Source: Alteromonas sp. KC3 (lineage in GTDB: Bacteria; Pseudomonadota; Gammaproteobacteria; Enterobacterales; Alteromonadaceae). Taken from it: 64,000 bases of DNA. Within the stretch, counting starts at the first letter, position 1. Each line of letters starts with the position of its first letter. The stretch is from assembly GCF_016756315.1 (NCBI RefSeq), contig NZ_AP024235.1, forward strand, positions 3,844,001 to 3,908,000, given 5' to 3'. The translations under genes and the position numbers were made by a program. Below are positions 18,381 through 26,758 of this stretch, one piece after another. Under the pieces are notes generated by a model. That model searched no databases. It saw only the letters and a list, made by a program, of their open reading frames with translations, and was not told where the DNA came from.

Positions 18381-18615
18381 AAACGCGCTCCTCTAAGGAG
18401 AAATCAGGTAAGTACATTGACATCGCGTGGCTGAAAAATACGAGTCAAAGTAATGAAAAGCACTACGTTTACTATAAGTGGGAAACATGACATTTTTTAT
18501 TAAACCTTCGTCGCAACTTTAGATGAAAGTTAACGATGATGGCGCAGACTCAGTAACTAAATCACCTCGTGTGAAAGGCAATATACTTCGAAAAAAAGAA
18601 AACGATAGAGGGGGC

Positions 18616-18636
18616 GTGAGCAGCCATTCTGCTCAC
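18616..18636 (-). terminator. Terminator hairpin of the 56-codon gene
   Basis: GTGAGCAG-CCATT-CTGCTCAC is a perfect 8-bp stem that starts right after the TAA stop of the small gene on the minus strand. A T-rich stretch (CGTTTTCTTTTTTTCG) follows about 20 bases later. Confidence 0.6.
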
Positions 18637-18807
18637 TTATATTTGAATACCTACGTGAAAGTTAATACGCGGCTTTACCGGTTTTACTGCTACACAAACT
18701 TGGTCGCCGTAGTAGTTATTTGCGTAATTACACTGCGTTCTGGTGTCGCTTTGAACAGTCGCCACATTGCGGCTTTTACTTGTTAATCTTTTTAATAATG
18801 CACTCAT
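18637..18807 (-). CDS. Small protein of unknown function (56 residues)
   Basis: A short gene reading MSALLKRLTSKSRNVATVQS at the N-terminus and ending in RINFHVGIQI. Support: AAGGAG lies 7 bases before the ATG, a hairpin terminator begins directly after the stop, and nothing else explains this 250-base stretch. The protein is basic at its N-terminus, has two cysteines about 12 residues apart in the middle (CNYANNYYGDQVC) and no signal peptide or membrane helix. I recognise no family. A longer frame on the other strand over the same place has no ribosome site. The gene faces the same way as its neighbours, upstream of the chemoreceptor-like gene. Confidence 0.65.
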   Translation of the reverse strand: MSALLKRLTSKSRNVATVQSDTRTQCNYANNYYGDQVCVAVKPVKPRINFHVGIQI

Positions 18808-18899
18808 TGTTGCTCTCCTTGTTAAGTTACAAGGATTATCATCAATCGCCCAAATTAATTAAAGTAAAACAATTAAATTAAAACAATCGATGAATGCGA

Positions 18900-20213
18900 T
18901 TATCCTTTCAACCACGGGCCTGATATAGCCAGCGTCTTTGTGGGAGAATACACATTTACAAATAACGTATTCCCATCTGGAGAAAAACATGCGCCAGCTA
19001 ATTCAGTTTGCGCATGTAGTTTGGCAAAATTGTATACCTCACCATTTGGTGTAATACCACGTAAGTGGTTATCAACTATATCGGTATACTGGTCCTCGCA
19101 CACCAATAAGTGGCCGTTTGGACAAACCGTAAGATTGTCTCCAAAGTTATAAAGGTTTTTATCTTCACTTTCTAAAAAGAGCTGTAGCTTGTCAGGTCCA
19201 TCAGTTACGGGAACTAAGCGCATAACCTGTCCTAGTTGCTTAACCCCACCATTGGTACAACAAAAGTACATCTCGCCGTCTCCCCAATGAATTCCTTCAC
19301 CACGCGCGAACAAGGCTGCTCCTTTTTCATAACCTTGTTTGCGTAAGTCATCTTCCGGACTTTCTGGGTTCTCTAACGTCACCCACTCCACATCTAGCCA
19401 CTGTGAAACGCCCATCGCTGGCTGTTGCCAATTACGTGTATCAAATTGGGGGCGACCTTTAACAACAAGTGCTTGTAAGCTACCTCCGGCTTCAAGCTTT
19501 CCGTATTCATTAGGTACAAAGCGATAAAGTAGACTATCTCCCCTATCTTCCGTCAAATACACGTATCCGGTTGTGGGGTCTACACACGCTGCTTCGTGAA
19601 CAAACCGTCCAAGGGCTTTTAGGGGCTTTGCTTTAACTGTTTTTGAGGCACTCGCAGGCACTTCAAATACGAAACCGTGATTTTTACTCACAGTACCATT
19701 GGGCGTGTCTGCCGTTTCTTCGCAAGTCAACCACGTTCCCCAAGGCGTAACACCACCTGAACAATTGCGAACGGTTCCCGCCAGACTAACAAACTCACGC
19801 TCGACCTTTTTTGTTTCGGTATTATAAATAAGCGTAGTGGTCCCCCCGGGTAAAGCTATGCCATTGGGGTAGGTATCGTAAGCCAACTCGTTGACATGTG
19901 ATTGAATGGAAAGGGGTTGAAGTTCAATATGCTTTGGGTGAAGTTCGTGATTGCGAATAAGGGCGACCTTATTTTTGGCATTGTCGATAGGAAGGCATCC
20001 CATTCCGTCAGCTCTATCTGGTACATGCAAACCATCAGACATAACCTGACCAAATTCAGAAATAACTGTGTAGCTGAATCCCTCGGGCAAGTCCAATAAA
20101 CCATTACTATCTGGCACTAATGCGCCATATATATTCGCGGTTCGCATGTTGGTAAAAGAAGTGTTTTCCAAACGCACTGGCCGCAAGGCCTGAAAAAGCA
20201 ATAGAACCAACAA
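18900..20213 (-). CDS. PhoX-family (DUF839) phosphatase-like protein, signal peptide frameshifted
   Basis: The frame gives 437 residues. The part from about residue 23 on (MRTANIYGALVPDSNGLLDL, PEGFSYTVIS) has the layout of DUF839/PhoX proteins: LIRNHELHP, PGGTTTLIY, GGVTPWGTWLTCEE (the conserved CEE metal-ligand region), EAACVDPTTGYVYLTEDRGD, GEGIHWGDGEMYF and LLVCEDQ. PhoX enzymes are calcium-dependent, Tat-exported periplasmic phosphatases. The first 22 codons here (MLVLLLFQALRPV, from a TTG) do not look like a real N-terminus. In another frame just upstream an ATG at 20235 opens a good Tat signal, and loss of one A from the AAAA run at 20164-20167 would join the two. So the gene is either broken or the base is a sequence error. 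Confidence 0.8.
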   Translation of the reverse strand: MLVLLLFQALRPVRLENTSFTNMRTANIYGALVPDSNGLLDLPEGFSYTVISEFGQVMSDGLHVPDRADGMGCLPIDNAKNKVALIRNHELHPKHIELQPLSIQSHVNELAYDTYPNGIALPGGTTTLIYNTETKKVEREFVSLAGTVRNCSGGVTPWGTWLTCEETADTPNGTVSKNHGFVFEVPASASKTVKAKPLKALGRFVHEAACVDPTTGYVYLTEDRGDSLLYRFVPNEYGKLEAGGSLQALVVKGRPQFDTRNWQQPAMGVSQWLDVEWVTLENPESPEDDLRKQGYEKGAALFARGEGIHWGDGEMYFCCTNGGVKQLGQVMRLVPVTDGPDKLQLFLESEDKNLYNFGDNLTVCPNGHLLVCEDQYTDIVDNHLRGITPNGEVYNFAKLHAQTELAGACFSPDGNTLFVNVYSPTKTLAISGPWLKG

Positions 20214-20235
20214 TAAACTGACGACGTGTAATCAT
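20148..20235 (-). other. Out-of-frame Tat signal peptide of the PhoX-like gene
   Basis: From the ATG at 20235 the frame reads MITRRQFIVGSIAFSGLAAS followed by AFG: a twin-arginine motif (TRRQF), a hydrophobic core and an A-x-A-like end. It is one base out of frame with the enzyme body. Removing one A at 20164-20167 gives AFGNTSFTNMRTANIYG, a seamless join. Confidence 0.75.
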
Positions 20236-20308
20236 GCCACTATTCCACAATTAACTTTTGCTATAGCGCTAGCATACCTCACTTTTGTTACAACATCACA
20301 ATCAAACG

Positions 20309-22882
20309 TTAACTAGTCCCTATCGGTAATGTAGGGGAGGTTATATTTTGCCAATATTCAACCGGCAACGGTTTTGAGAAATAGTACCCTTGAAAACGGT
20401 CGCAACCTTTCGCAATTAAATAGTCGAGTTGTGCCTGCGTTTCGACCCCTTCAGCAATGCATGTCACCTTGAGTGCTTTAGACATTTCAATGATAGCATC
20501 GACGATTTGCGATGCCTTGCCACTGTTTTTTTCGCATATATCATCCACAAAAAACTTATCAATCTTCAGTTCACTAATTGGCAGTTCTTTCAAGTAGGCA
20601 AGGCTTGAATAGCCTGTTCCGAAATCGTCAACCGAAAAACGAAAACCGTAACGCGCTAGTTCGAGCATGGTTTGTTTTACCAACTGTATATCTGCTACTA
20701 ACGCTGTTTCTGTAAGTTCTAGCATGAGCAACTGCGGTGCAATAGCATATTGGGTGACTTTTGACAGTAATGAAGAGGTAAAGTCTGGTAATACAATTTG
20801 TCGTGCACTAATGTTAATTGCAATACTCGCATCCATGCCCCGGCTTATAAAACTCCTTAATGCTTCAAGGGATTTATCTAACACCGCCTGCCCTATTTCA
20901 CAAATAGCATGACTTTCCTCTGCAATAGGAATGAAGTCTGCAGGACTCACAATGCCCAGTTCAGGAGAATGCCAACGTACAAGCGCTTCAAACGATGTCA
21001 GCGCTCCATTTTGGTCTACTTGGGGCTGTAGCGCTAAGCTTAACTCATCATTCTCAATGGCGCCCTTCAACGCGGTTTTAATCGCCACATAGCGATCAAA
21101 CTCTTCAATGCCATCACTCGACACGTGACACAAGCCAAAAGGAGCAGAACTTTTTGCACGCTTAACAGCAAGTTCCAATACATTAATGACACGCTCGAAA
21201 CTCTGCTCTTTGGGGTCAAATATTGCACTCCCCAAAGACGCACTTAGCGCCCACTGATTGTCCTCAAGATCAACTTCAAAATGGCGGGGGTTTAACAGCG
21301 CATTTTCGATAAGTGCGGGTTCAAAGCGGTGCAACTCTTCTTTGCGATACGTTTTGCTGGAAAGGACAATAAATCGGTCGTTAGTAAACTTGTAAAGTTC
21401 ATAGTCGTGCCCAATGATAAACAGCAGTTTCTCTGCAATCACTTGCAAGGCTTTGTTACCATTTATGAAACCTAAGCGAGTATTAATCTGCGCCATGTTA
21501 TCCATATCAAGAAGCATTACGTGAACATACTCGTTACGCATCGCAGAGCGTAATATTAAGTCCTGAAATTCTTTTTGAAACCACTGACTATTGCGTAAAT
21601 GGGTAACCGAATCGGTATAAGCCAAATTGTAAATTGTATCTTGCGCTTCAATACGTTCGCTAATGTCTCGTATAACCCCTACATAGCGCTTCTCTCCCAT
21701 ATCAGCACTTTCAGACAGCGATAGCTCCATTTGAAAAACAGAACCATCTTTTCGCTTAGCTGGAAGCTGTCTGCCCACTCCCATAATTCTGGCATTACCC
21801 GTTTTCTCGTAGTGATGCATATACTTCTTGTGATTCGAAGCGTAGGGTTCTGGCATTAATAGTTCTATAGGCTGCGATATCAACTCGTCTATTGAATATC
21901 CAAAAATACGTGACGCTACAGCGTTACAGTGACAAATAATACCGTTCGCATTAACGCTTATAACTGCATCGCTAATACTATTGAGAATATTCTGAATACG
22001 CAGCGCTCTCTCTTCACTAATAGCGACTGTTTTTTTGAACTCAGTGATATCTTCAAAAGCGCCATAGTAACGTGTGGCCACGCCTTCGCTATTTAATTGC
22101 ACTTTTCCAGAGGTTCTTACCCACTTTAGCTGCCCCTGTGAATCTACAATTTGAAATTCTTGGTCGTAGGCGACTTTGTCATTTAAGAGTGTAGAAAATG
22201 CTTTTTTAATTTCCGCTTGCGACGCTAATGAATAAAATGACATTGCTTTTTGCGGTGAAATTGGATGGCCAATAGGCAAACCATGAATTCGATATGTTTG
22301 TGCTGACCAGTACAACCTTTCTTCGTCAGGGTAGTATTCCCACGCGCCGGTGTTAGAAATGTCACTGACCTCTTCCAATAGCGCTAAGTGATGATTAGTG
22401 CACATCTCCAAATAACGCTTTTGAATATGCATACCAATAAGTTTGGCTTGCGTTGCAAACCCATAAAGCCACTGCGAGATACCAGACTGCTCAGAACAAT
22501 AAAGCGCAACGAGAATACCCACGTTTTCGTTATTTTCATTAAAAACACCTGCGCCTAAGTAAGCTTCACCATTAAGTCGTTTGAGCACCTCATCATTTGG
22601 AAACTGCGTTTGAATAGCATTTGAAAAACCACATGCTCCATGCACTAAAACATGTTCACATGGTGAGCCCACTAAGCTATAACTGAAGTCATCGATTGGC
22701 GCTTCTTTACTAACGCTCACAAGTACCTTAACACTTTGTTTTACGCGCACACCAAGAAACAGATAGTCAGCATTTATCTGACTATTGAGCGCAGTTAGGT
22801 CTTCAGAAATACTGTTCGCATTTTGATTTACTAACGAAATGAAATCATCTTCATCGAACACTGGCTTTAGTGAGTGCATCAT
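20309..22882 (-). CDS. GAF-PAS-PAS-GGDEF-EAL protein, probable c-di-GMP phosphodiesterase
   Basis: A cytoplasmic protein of 857 residues with no membrane helix. An N-terminal GAF-like region (about 15-170) is followed by a PAS domain (about 180-290; VSDISNTGAWEYYPDEERLY), a second PAS (about 297-415; ILNSISDAVISVNANGIICH with PAC), a GGDEF fold (about 425-590) and EAL (about 598-850). The GGDEF active site is degenerate: the loop reads YKFTNDRFIVL where RxGGDEF is expected, so cyclase activity is unlikely. The EAL side looks intact: FEALVRW, LELTE, VDDFGTGYSSLAYLKELP, KIDKFFV and AEGVETQAQ. I therefore expect c-di-GMP breakdown controlled by the GAF/PAS sensors, with GTP perhaps binding the dead GGDEF. 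It begins with two Met codons; the second has the better distance to GAGG. Confidence 0.9.
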   Translation of the reverse strand: MMHSLKPVFDEDDFISLVNQNANSISEDLTALNSQINADYLFLGVRVKQSVKVLVSVSKEAPIDDFSYSLVGSPCEHVLVHGACGFSNAIQTQFPNDEVLKRLNGEAYLGAGVFNENNENVGILVALYCSEQSGISQWLYGFATQAKLIGMHIQKRYLEMCTNHHLALLEEVSDISNTGAWEYYPDEERLYWSAQTYRIHGLPIGHPISPQKAMSFYSLASQAEIKKAFSTLLNDKVAYDQEFQIVDSQGQLKWVRTSGKVQLNSEGVATRYYGAFEDITEFKKTVAISEERALRIQNILNSISDAVISVNANGIICHCNAVASRIFGYSIDELISQPIELLMPEPYASNHKKYMHHYEKTGNARIMGVGRQLPAKRKDGSVFQMELSLSESADMGEKRYVGVIRDISERIEAQDTIYNLAYTDSVTHLRNSQWFQKEFQDLILRSAMRNEYVHVMLLDMDNMAQINTRLGFINGNKALQVIAEKLLFIIGHDYELYKFTNDRFIVLSSKTYRKEELHRFEPALIENALLNPRHFEVDLEDNQWALSASLGSAIFDPKEQSFERVINVLELAVKRAKSSAPFGLCHVSSDGIEEFDRYVAIKTALKGAIENDELSLALQPQVDQNGALTSFEALVRWHSPELGIVSPADFIPIAEESHAICEIGQAVLDKSLEALRSFISRGMDASIAINISARQIVLPDFTSSLLSKVTQYAIAPQLLMLELTETALVADIQLVKQTMLELARYGFRFSVDDFGTGYSSLAYLKELPISELKIDKFFVDDICEKNSGKASQIVDAIIEMSKALKVTCIAEGVETQAQLDYLIAKGCDRFQGYYFSKPLPVEYWQNITSPTLPIGTS

Positions 22883-23060
22883 TTCCTCTAAAAAAGATTA
22901 GCGTTTCATTGCCAAGGCAACGTAGGGCATGGAGGGCGCTAACCCTACCTGCAATCAAATGAGATTTATTTGCGTTGAATCAAATAATAAGAGTAGACGC
23001 TCAAAAAGCACTTTCAAATAGACTAACGGTACATCAGGCGAGACTAGAATTCAGAGTGGT

Positions 23061-23085
23061 AAGGATGGGTTCACGGCGTGTTCCT
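23061..23085. repeat. Partial second copy of the hairpin repeat element
   Basis: GGATGGGTTCACGGCGTGTT (from 23063) matches GGATGGGTTCACCGCGTGTT (from 23182) at 19 of 20 bases, in direct orientation 119 bases apart. It looks like the tail of an older, decayed copy of the element to its right. Confidence 0.6.
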
Positions 23086-23124
23086 TTCTCTCCCTCAAAC
23101 TTTTTGCTAGGCCTCAAGAAGTGA

Positions 23125-23220
23125 GTGAGTGTATGTCCTCTGAAACCTTCCACAGCATGGATGCTGTGGCAGAGCGCCCAGGGATGGGTTCACCGCGTGT
23201 TTCAGAGGACATACACTCAC
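23125..23220. repeat. 96-base hairpin repeat element downstream of tuf
   Basis: A perfect 22-bp inverted repeat begins GTGAGTGTATGTCCTCTGAA (23125-23146) and is mirrored at 23199-23220, enclosing 52 bases. Inside lies a second perfect 9-bp palindrome, CCACAGCAT-GG-ATGCTGTGG (23150-23169), followed by CAGAGCGCCCAGGGATGGGT, a phrase I associate with dispersed intergenic repeats in Alteromonas-like genomes (from memory). The element lies between the tuf terminator and the GGDEF-EAL gene. It has no coding capacity of its own and resembles a miniature non-autonomous repeat or a structured 3' end. Confidence 0.75.
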
Positions 23221-23239
23221 GCACTTTCAAAAAGGCATA

Positions 23240-23267
23240 AAAAAAGCGCACCTAAGTGCGCTTTTTT
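23240..23267 (-). terminator. tuf terminator
   Basis: AAAAAAGCGCAC-CTAA-GTGCGCTTTTTT: a strong stem flanked by A/T runs, about 24 bases after the tuf stop. Confidence 0.92.
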
Positions 23268-23290
23268 GGGCTTATGTTGCTAAGTCTAGA

Positions 23291-24475
23291 TTAGTCTAGG
23301 ATCTTAGATACAACACCAGCACCTACTGTACGACCACCTTCACGGATTGCGAAACGAAGACCTTCTTCCATCGCGATCGGAGCAATTAGCTCAACTTTGA
23401 ATTTAAGGTTGTCACCAGGCATTACCATTTCTACGCCTTCTGGAAGCTCTACAGCACCAGTTACGTCAGTTGTACGGAAGTAGAACTGTGGACGGTAGCC
23501 TTTGAAGAATGGAGTATGACGGCCACCTTCATCTTTAGACAGTACGTATACTTCTGCTTCGAAGTTAACGTGTGGAGTGATTGAACCAGGCTTAGCTAGT
23601 ACTTGACCACGCTCAACTTCGTCACGCTTAGTACCACGTAGAAGAACACCAACGTTCTCACCCGCGCGGCCTTCGTCAAGAAGCTTACGGAACATCTCAA
23701 CACCAGTACAAGTAGTCTTAGTAGTTTCTTTGATACCTACGATTTCTACTTCTTCACCAACTTTAACGATACCTTGCTCTACACGACCAGTTACAACAGT
23801 ACCACGGCCTGAGATTGAGAATACGTCTTCGATTGGAAGGATGAACGGCTTGTCGATTGCACGCTCTGGCTCTGGGATGTATGAATCAAGCGCTTCACCA
23901 AGCTCGATGATTTTCTTTTCCCACTCTGGGTCGCCTTCAAGCGCTTTAAGAGCTGAACCTTGGATAACTGGTAGGTCATCACCTGGGAATTCGTATTCGT
24001 TAAGAAGTTCACGAACTTCCATTTCTACTAGCTCTAGAAGCTCTTCATCATCAACCATGTCACACTTGTTCATGAATACGATGATGTAAGGAATACCAAC
24101 CTGACGACCAAGTAGGATGTGCTCACGAGTCTGTGGCATAGGACCATCAGTCGCAGCTACTACTAGGATACCACCGTCCATCTGAGCAGCACCAGTGATC
24201 ATGTTTTTAACGTAATCAGCGTGTCCTGGGCAGTCTACGTGTGCGTAGTGACGAGTAGGAGTATCGTATTCTACGTGTGAAGTAGAGATGGTGATACCAC
24301 GTGCTTTTTCTTCAGGCGCGTTATCGATTTGATCGAAAGCCTGTGCGTTACCACCGTAAGTCTTAGAAAGAACTGTAGTGATTGCTGCAGTTAGGGTAGT
24401 TTTACCGTGGTCAACGTGGCCGATTGTACCCACGTTTACGTGGGGTTTCGTACGTTCAAACTTTTCTTTTGCCAT
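23291..24475 (-). CDS. tuf: Elongation factor Tu
   Basis: EF-Tu of 394 residues, full length. The start [20 protein letters not shown] leads into the P-loop GHVDHGKTT. Other GTPase motifs are [10 protein letters not shown] and MNKCDMVD (NKxD). Domains 2 and 3 follow ([22 protein letters not shown]), and it ends GVVSKILD. It carries aminoacyl-tRNA to the ribosome. It lies directly downstream of four tRNA genes in the order Thr-Tyr-Gly-Thr-tuf, the arrangement of tufB in E. coli, and is expected to be cotranscribed with them. Codon use is strongly optimised (GGT, GTT and GAA dominate), as for a highly expressed gene. Confidence 0.99.
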   Translation of the reverse strand: MAKEKFERTKPHVNVGTIGHVDHGKTTLTAAITTVLSKTYGGNAQAFDQIDNAPEEKARGITISTSHVEYDTPTRHYAHVDCPGHADYVKNMITGAAQMDGGILVVAATDGPMPQTREHILLGRQVGIPYIIVFMNKCDMVDDEELLELVEMEVRELLNEYEFPGDDLPVIQGSALKALEGDPEWEKKIIELGEALDSYIPEPERAIDKPFILPIEDVFSISGRGTVVTGRVEQGIVKVGEEVEIVGIKETTKTTCTGVEMFRKLLDEGRAGENVGVLLRGTKRDEVERGQVLAKPGSITPHVNFEAEVYVLSKDEGGRHTPFFKGYRPQFYFRTTDVTGAVELPEGVEMVMPGDNLKFKVELIAPIAMEEGLRFAIREGGRTVGAGVVSKILD

Positions 24476-24543
24476 TTCTATTATCCCAGCAAAGTTACAT
24501 TAAAAAATTTATGAAATTTTACATGAGCTGGGGAGAAATATAC

Positions 24544-24619
24544 TGGTGCTGATAGGCAGATTTGAACTGCCGACCTCACCCTTACCAAGGGTGCGCTCTA
24601 CCAACTGAGCTATATCAGC
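24544..24619 (-). tRNA. tRNA-Thr (GGT anticodon)
   Basis: 76 bases with the acceptor stem GCTGATA/TATCAGC, a T-loop of the TTCAAAT form, anticodon GGT in CTTGGTAAG, and an encoded CCA. It is the last tRNA before tuf (thrT position). Confidence 0.97.
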
Positions 24620-24626
24620 ACTGATT

Positions 24627-24701
<75 letters not shown>

Positions 24702-24734
24702 AAATCCTAATTCTCTGGCCACCTCATAAGAAAG

Positions 24735-24819
24735 TGGTGGAGGGGGCAGGATTCGAACCTGCGAAGGCTGAGCCGGCAGATTTACAGTCTGCTCCCGTTG
24801 ACCGCTTGGGTACCCCTCC
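24735..24819 (-). tRNA. tRNA-Tyr (GTA anticodon)
   Basis: 85 bases with a long variable arm, acceptor GGAGGGG/CCCCTCC, anticodon GTA in ACTGTAAAT and encoded CCA (tyrU position). Confidence 0.97.
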
Positions 24820-24826
24820 AGATTGA

Positions 24827-24902
<76 letters not shown>

Positions 24903-24922
24903 ACTACATCAAGTGGGTGCGC

Positions 24923-24951
24923 ATTCTAGAGTATTGTTTAACTCTGTGCAA
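24923..24951 (-). promoter_or_regulatory. Promoter of the tRNA-tuf operon
   Basis: On the minus strand -35 TTGCAC (complement of 24946-24951) and -10 TAGAAT (complement of 24923-24928) are 17 bases apart. The G+C-rich discriminator GCGCACCC follows, as in growth-rate- and ppGpp-controlled stable-RNA promoters. The first tRNA starts about 20 bases on. Confidence 0.8.
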
Positions 24952-25023
24952 GTGTCTTTTTGAAAATTTTTCAATTTTCTTTTTTGACCAATTTTTCAAC
25001 TAATCAAAAACTTACGTCGAGGT

Positions 25024-25782
25024 TTACTTTATCAGTTCACTTCGAGCGTAGCGGGCAAGACCCTGCATCACCAAATGAGCGAGGCGCATGTTATCAGCAG
25101 ATTTTAAGAATGCAAACATTTTTTTGTCTCCACCCCCTAAAATTACGTCAAAATTGGATCGTTTGCTTGATATGTAATCAACCGCGCTCAAATAAACACC
25201 ATATAGGGCTGCATGGCACCCTTTCGCGACACATTCTTCTGTATCGTTACCTACCCCAAAGGTGGTTGGAATTTCATCATTCGCGAACACTTTTTTGGTC
25301 GACGCTACTAAAGAATCTTTCATTACATGGAAACCAGGTACAATCCAACCGCCTAAATGTTGACCATCCACAACAAAATCGACGGTAATTGCCGTTCCTA
25401 CATCCATCACAAAAAATGCATTTTTTGCTTTTTCTGCTGCGCCTACCATTGCAAGCCATCGATCAACGCCCATTTTTTGTTCGTTGTCGTAACTATTTTT
25501 AATACCGAAGGCTTCTTTTTCTGTGTGCTTTTCTACAAAAACAATTTTTCGCTCACCACACAAGGTTGAAATTTCATCAACCAGTTCCTGATTTCTGACC
25601 GACGCGATGTATAAATGCGAAATGTTTTGCACATTATCAACGAAAGAAAACAAATCAGCTGATTCTTCACAGCTATATGGTTCGTTTTCGACATCACTTA
25701 ATAGGGTATATTTAATTTTGGTGTTACCAATATCGACTAATATCACCTGACTTTCGTCGATATTATTTTCATTAGTTACCAC
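25024..25782 (-). CDS. coaX: Type III pantothenate kinase
   Basis: About 252 residues from a GTG at 25782, which has GAGG about 9 bases upstream; an ATG at 25803 is in frame but lacks a ribosome site. The ASKHA-fold motifs are clear: ILVDIGNTKIKYTLL (phosphate 1), GVDRWLAMVGA, and FVMDVGTAITVDFV with LGGWIVPG (phosphate 2 and pantothenate site). CoaX makes the first step of coenzyme A synthesis, needs a monovalent cation and is insensitive to CoA feedback. The gene overlaps the end of birA by a few bases and is the last of the murB-birA-coaX operon, a common gammaproteobacterial arrangement immediately before the tRNA-tuf cluster. Confidence 0.95.
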   Translation of the reverse strand: MVTNENNIDESQVILVDIGNTKIKYTLLSDVENEPYSCEESADLFSFVDNVQNISHLYIASVRNQELVDEISTLCGERKIVFVEKHTEKEAFGIKNSYDNEQKMGVDRWLAMVGAAEKAKNAFFVMDVGTAITVDFVVDGQHLGGWIVPGFHVMKDSLVASTKKVFANDEIPTTFGVGNDTEECVAKGCHAALYGVYLSAVDYISSKRSNFDVILGGGDKKMFAFLKSADNMRLAHLVMQGLARYARSELIK

Positions 25783-26758
25783 GAAGGCTAACCTCACCAC
25801 CATGAAAGCGTGTTATGCCGTCTTGAGTTTCAACTAAAAGCGCACCACTGGCGTCAACACCTCGGTCAATACCTGAAAAACGCTTTTCACCCATCTGTAA
25901 AACAATGCGTTTATCCGCATAAAGGTCTAACGCCTCCCAGTGCGGAACGAACGGACCGAAGCCTTGTTGCGTAAATTTTGGCAAATAAGCCCACAACGAT
26001 TTTATAACCTCTGCTGCAAGCTCATTTCTATCGGGTATGGTGCCAAGATACGAAGCTAGGTCGCTGTGGGGCTGACCAACATCATATTGGTTATCAGGAA
26101 CACACACATTTAGACCAATACCAATAACACAATGTGCGGTAGCACCTATTTGCCCTTCTACTTCAATTAACACACCTGCGAGTTTTTTCCCCTGCAGGTA
26201 AATATCATTTGGCCACTTCAGCTCGGCATCGTTAACGCCAAATTCTTTAAGCGCATCACAAACTGCTAATCCAACAAGCAAGGATAGTCCAGCCATGCTT
26301 TGGTAGCCGTCTGGAAATGACCAATACATAGAAAAAGTAAGGCTCCCACCCACAGGCGCTAACCAAGTTCGTCCATGACGGCCTCTACCTGCGGTTTGAA
26401 TTTCAGCAAAAATGACATCGCCATTTTCTAAATCATCGCGACTGTTGGCGATGCGTTTTTTCAATTCGGTATTAGTTGAAGGGAGTACTGATTCCACATC
26501 AATCATTGCTCGTTTGGTATTACCCAAATGTTTTTTAATGCTATCTGCACTTAACAACGGAAACCCTCGCTCTAAACGATAGCCTTTGCCTTTTACTTTA
26601 AAGACATCTAACCCCCAATCCGCTAATTGGGAAATATGACCTGCCACAGCGGTTCTTGATAAACCCACTTGCTGTGCAATGGTTTCACCTGAGTGGAATT
26701 GCCCATCTGACAACAGTGCTAAGATGTGTTTTCTTATTGCTTTTGATGCCTGTCTCAT
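25772..26758 (-). CDS. birA: BirA, biotin--[acetyl-CoA-carboxylase] ligase / biotin operon repressor
   Basis: 328 residues from the ATG at 26758, which overlaps the murB stop in an ATGA junction; the frame runs further upstream but that part is murB in another frame. An N-terminal winged helix-turn-helix (about 1-65: ALLSDGQFHSGETIAQQVGL, SRTAVAGHISQL) marks the bifunctional repressor type. The ligase core has the biotinyl-AMP loop GRGRHGRTWLAPVGGSL and KWPNDIYLQGKKLAGVLIE (catalytic Lys), and the small C-terminal domain ends with RFHGGEVSLRGN. It biotinylates the AccB subunit and represses bio genes when biotin is plentiful. Confidence 0.96.
   Translation of the reverse strand: MRQASKAIRKHILALLSDGQFHSGETIAQQVGLSRTAVAGHISQLADWGLDVFKVKGKGYRLERGFPLLSADSIKKHLGNTKRAMIDVESVLPSTNTELKKRIANSRDDLENGDVIFAEIQTAGRGRHGRTWLAPVGGSLTFSMYWSFPDGYQSMAGLSLLVGLAVCDALKEFGVNDAELKWPNDIYLQGKKLAGVLIEVEGQIGATAHCVIGIGLNVCVPDNQYDVGQPHSDLASYLGTIPDRNELAAEVIKSLWAYLPKFTQQGFGPFVPHWEALDLYADKRIVLQMGEKRFSGIDRGVDASGALLVETQDGITRFHGGEVSLRGN

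Noticed and set aside
18523..18786. Plus-strand frame of 87 codons (MKVNDDGADSV)
   Set aside because: No ribosome site, odd composition, and it lies opposite a better-supported 56-codon gene with AAGGAG and a terminator.
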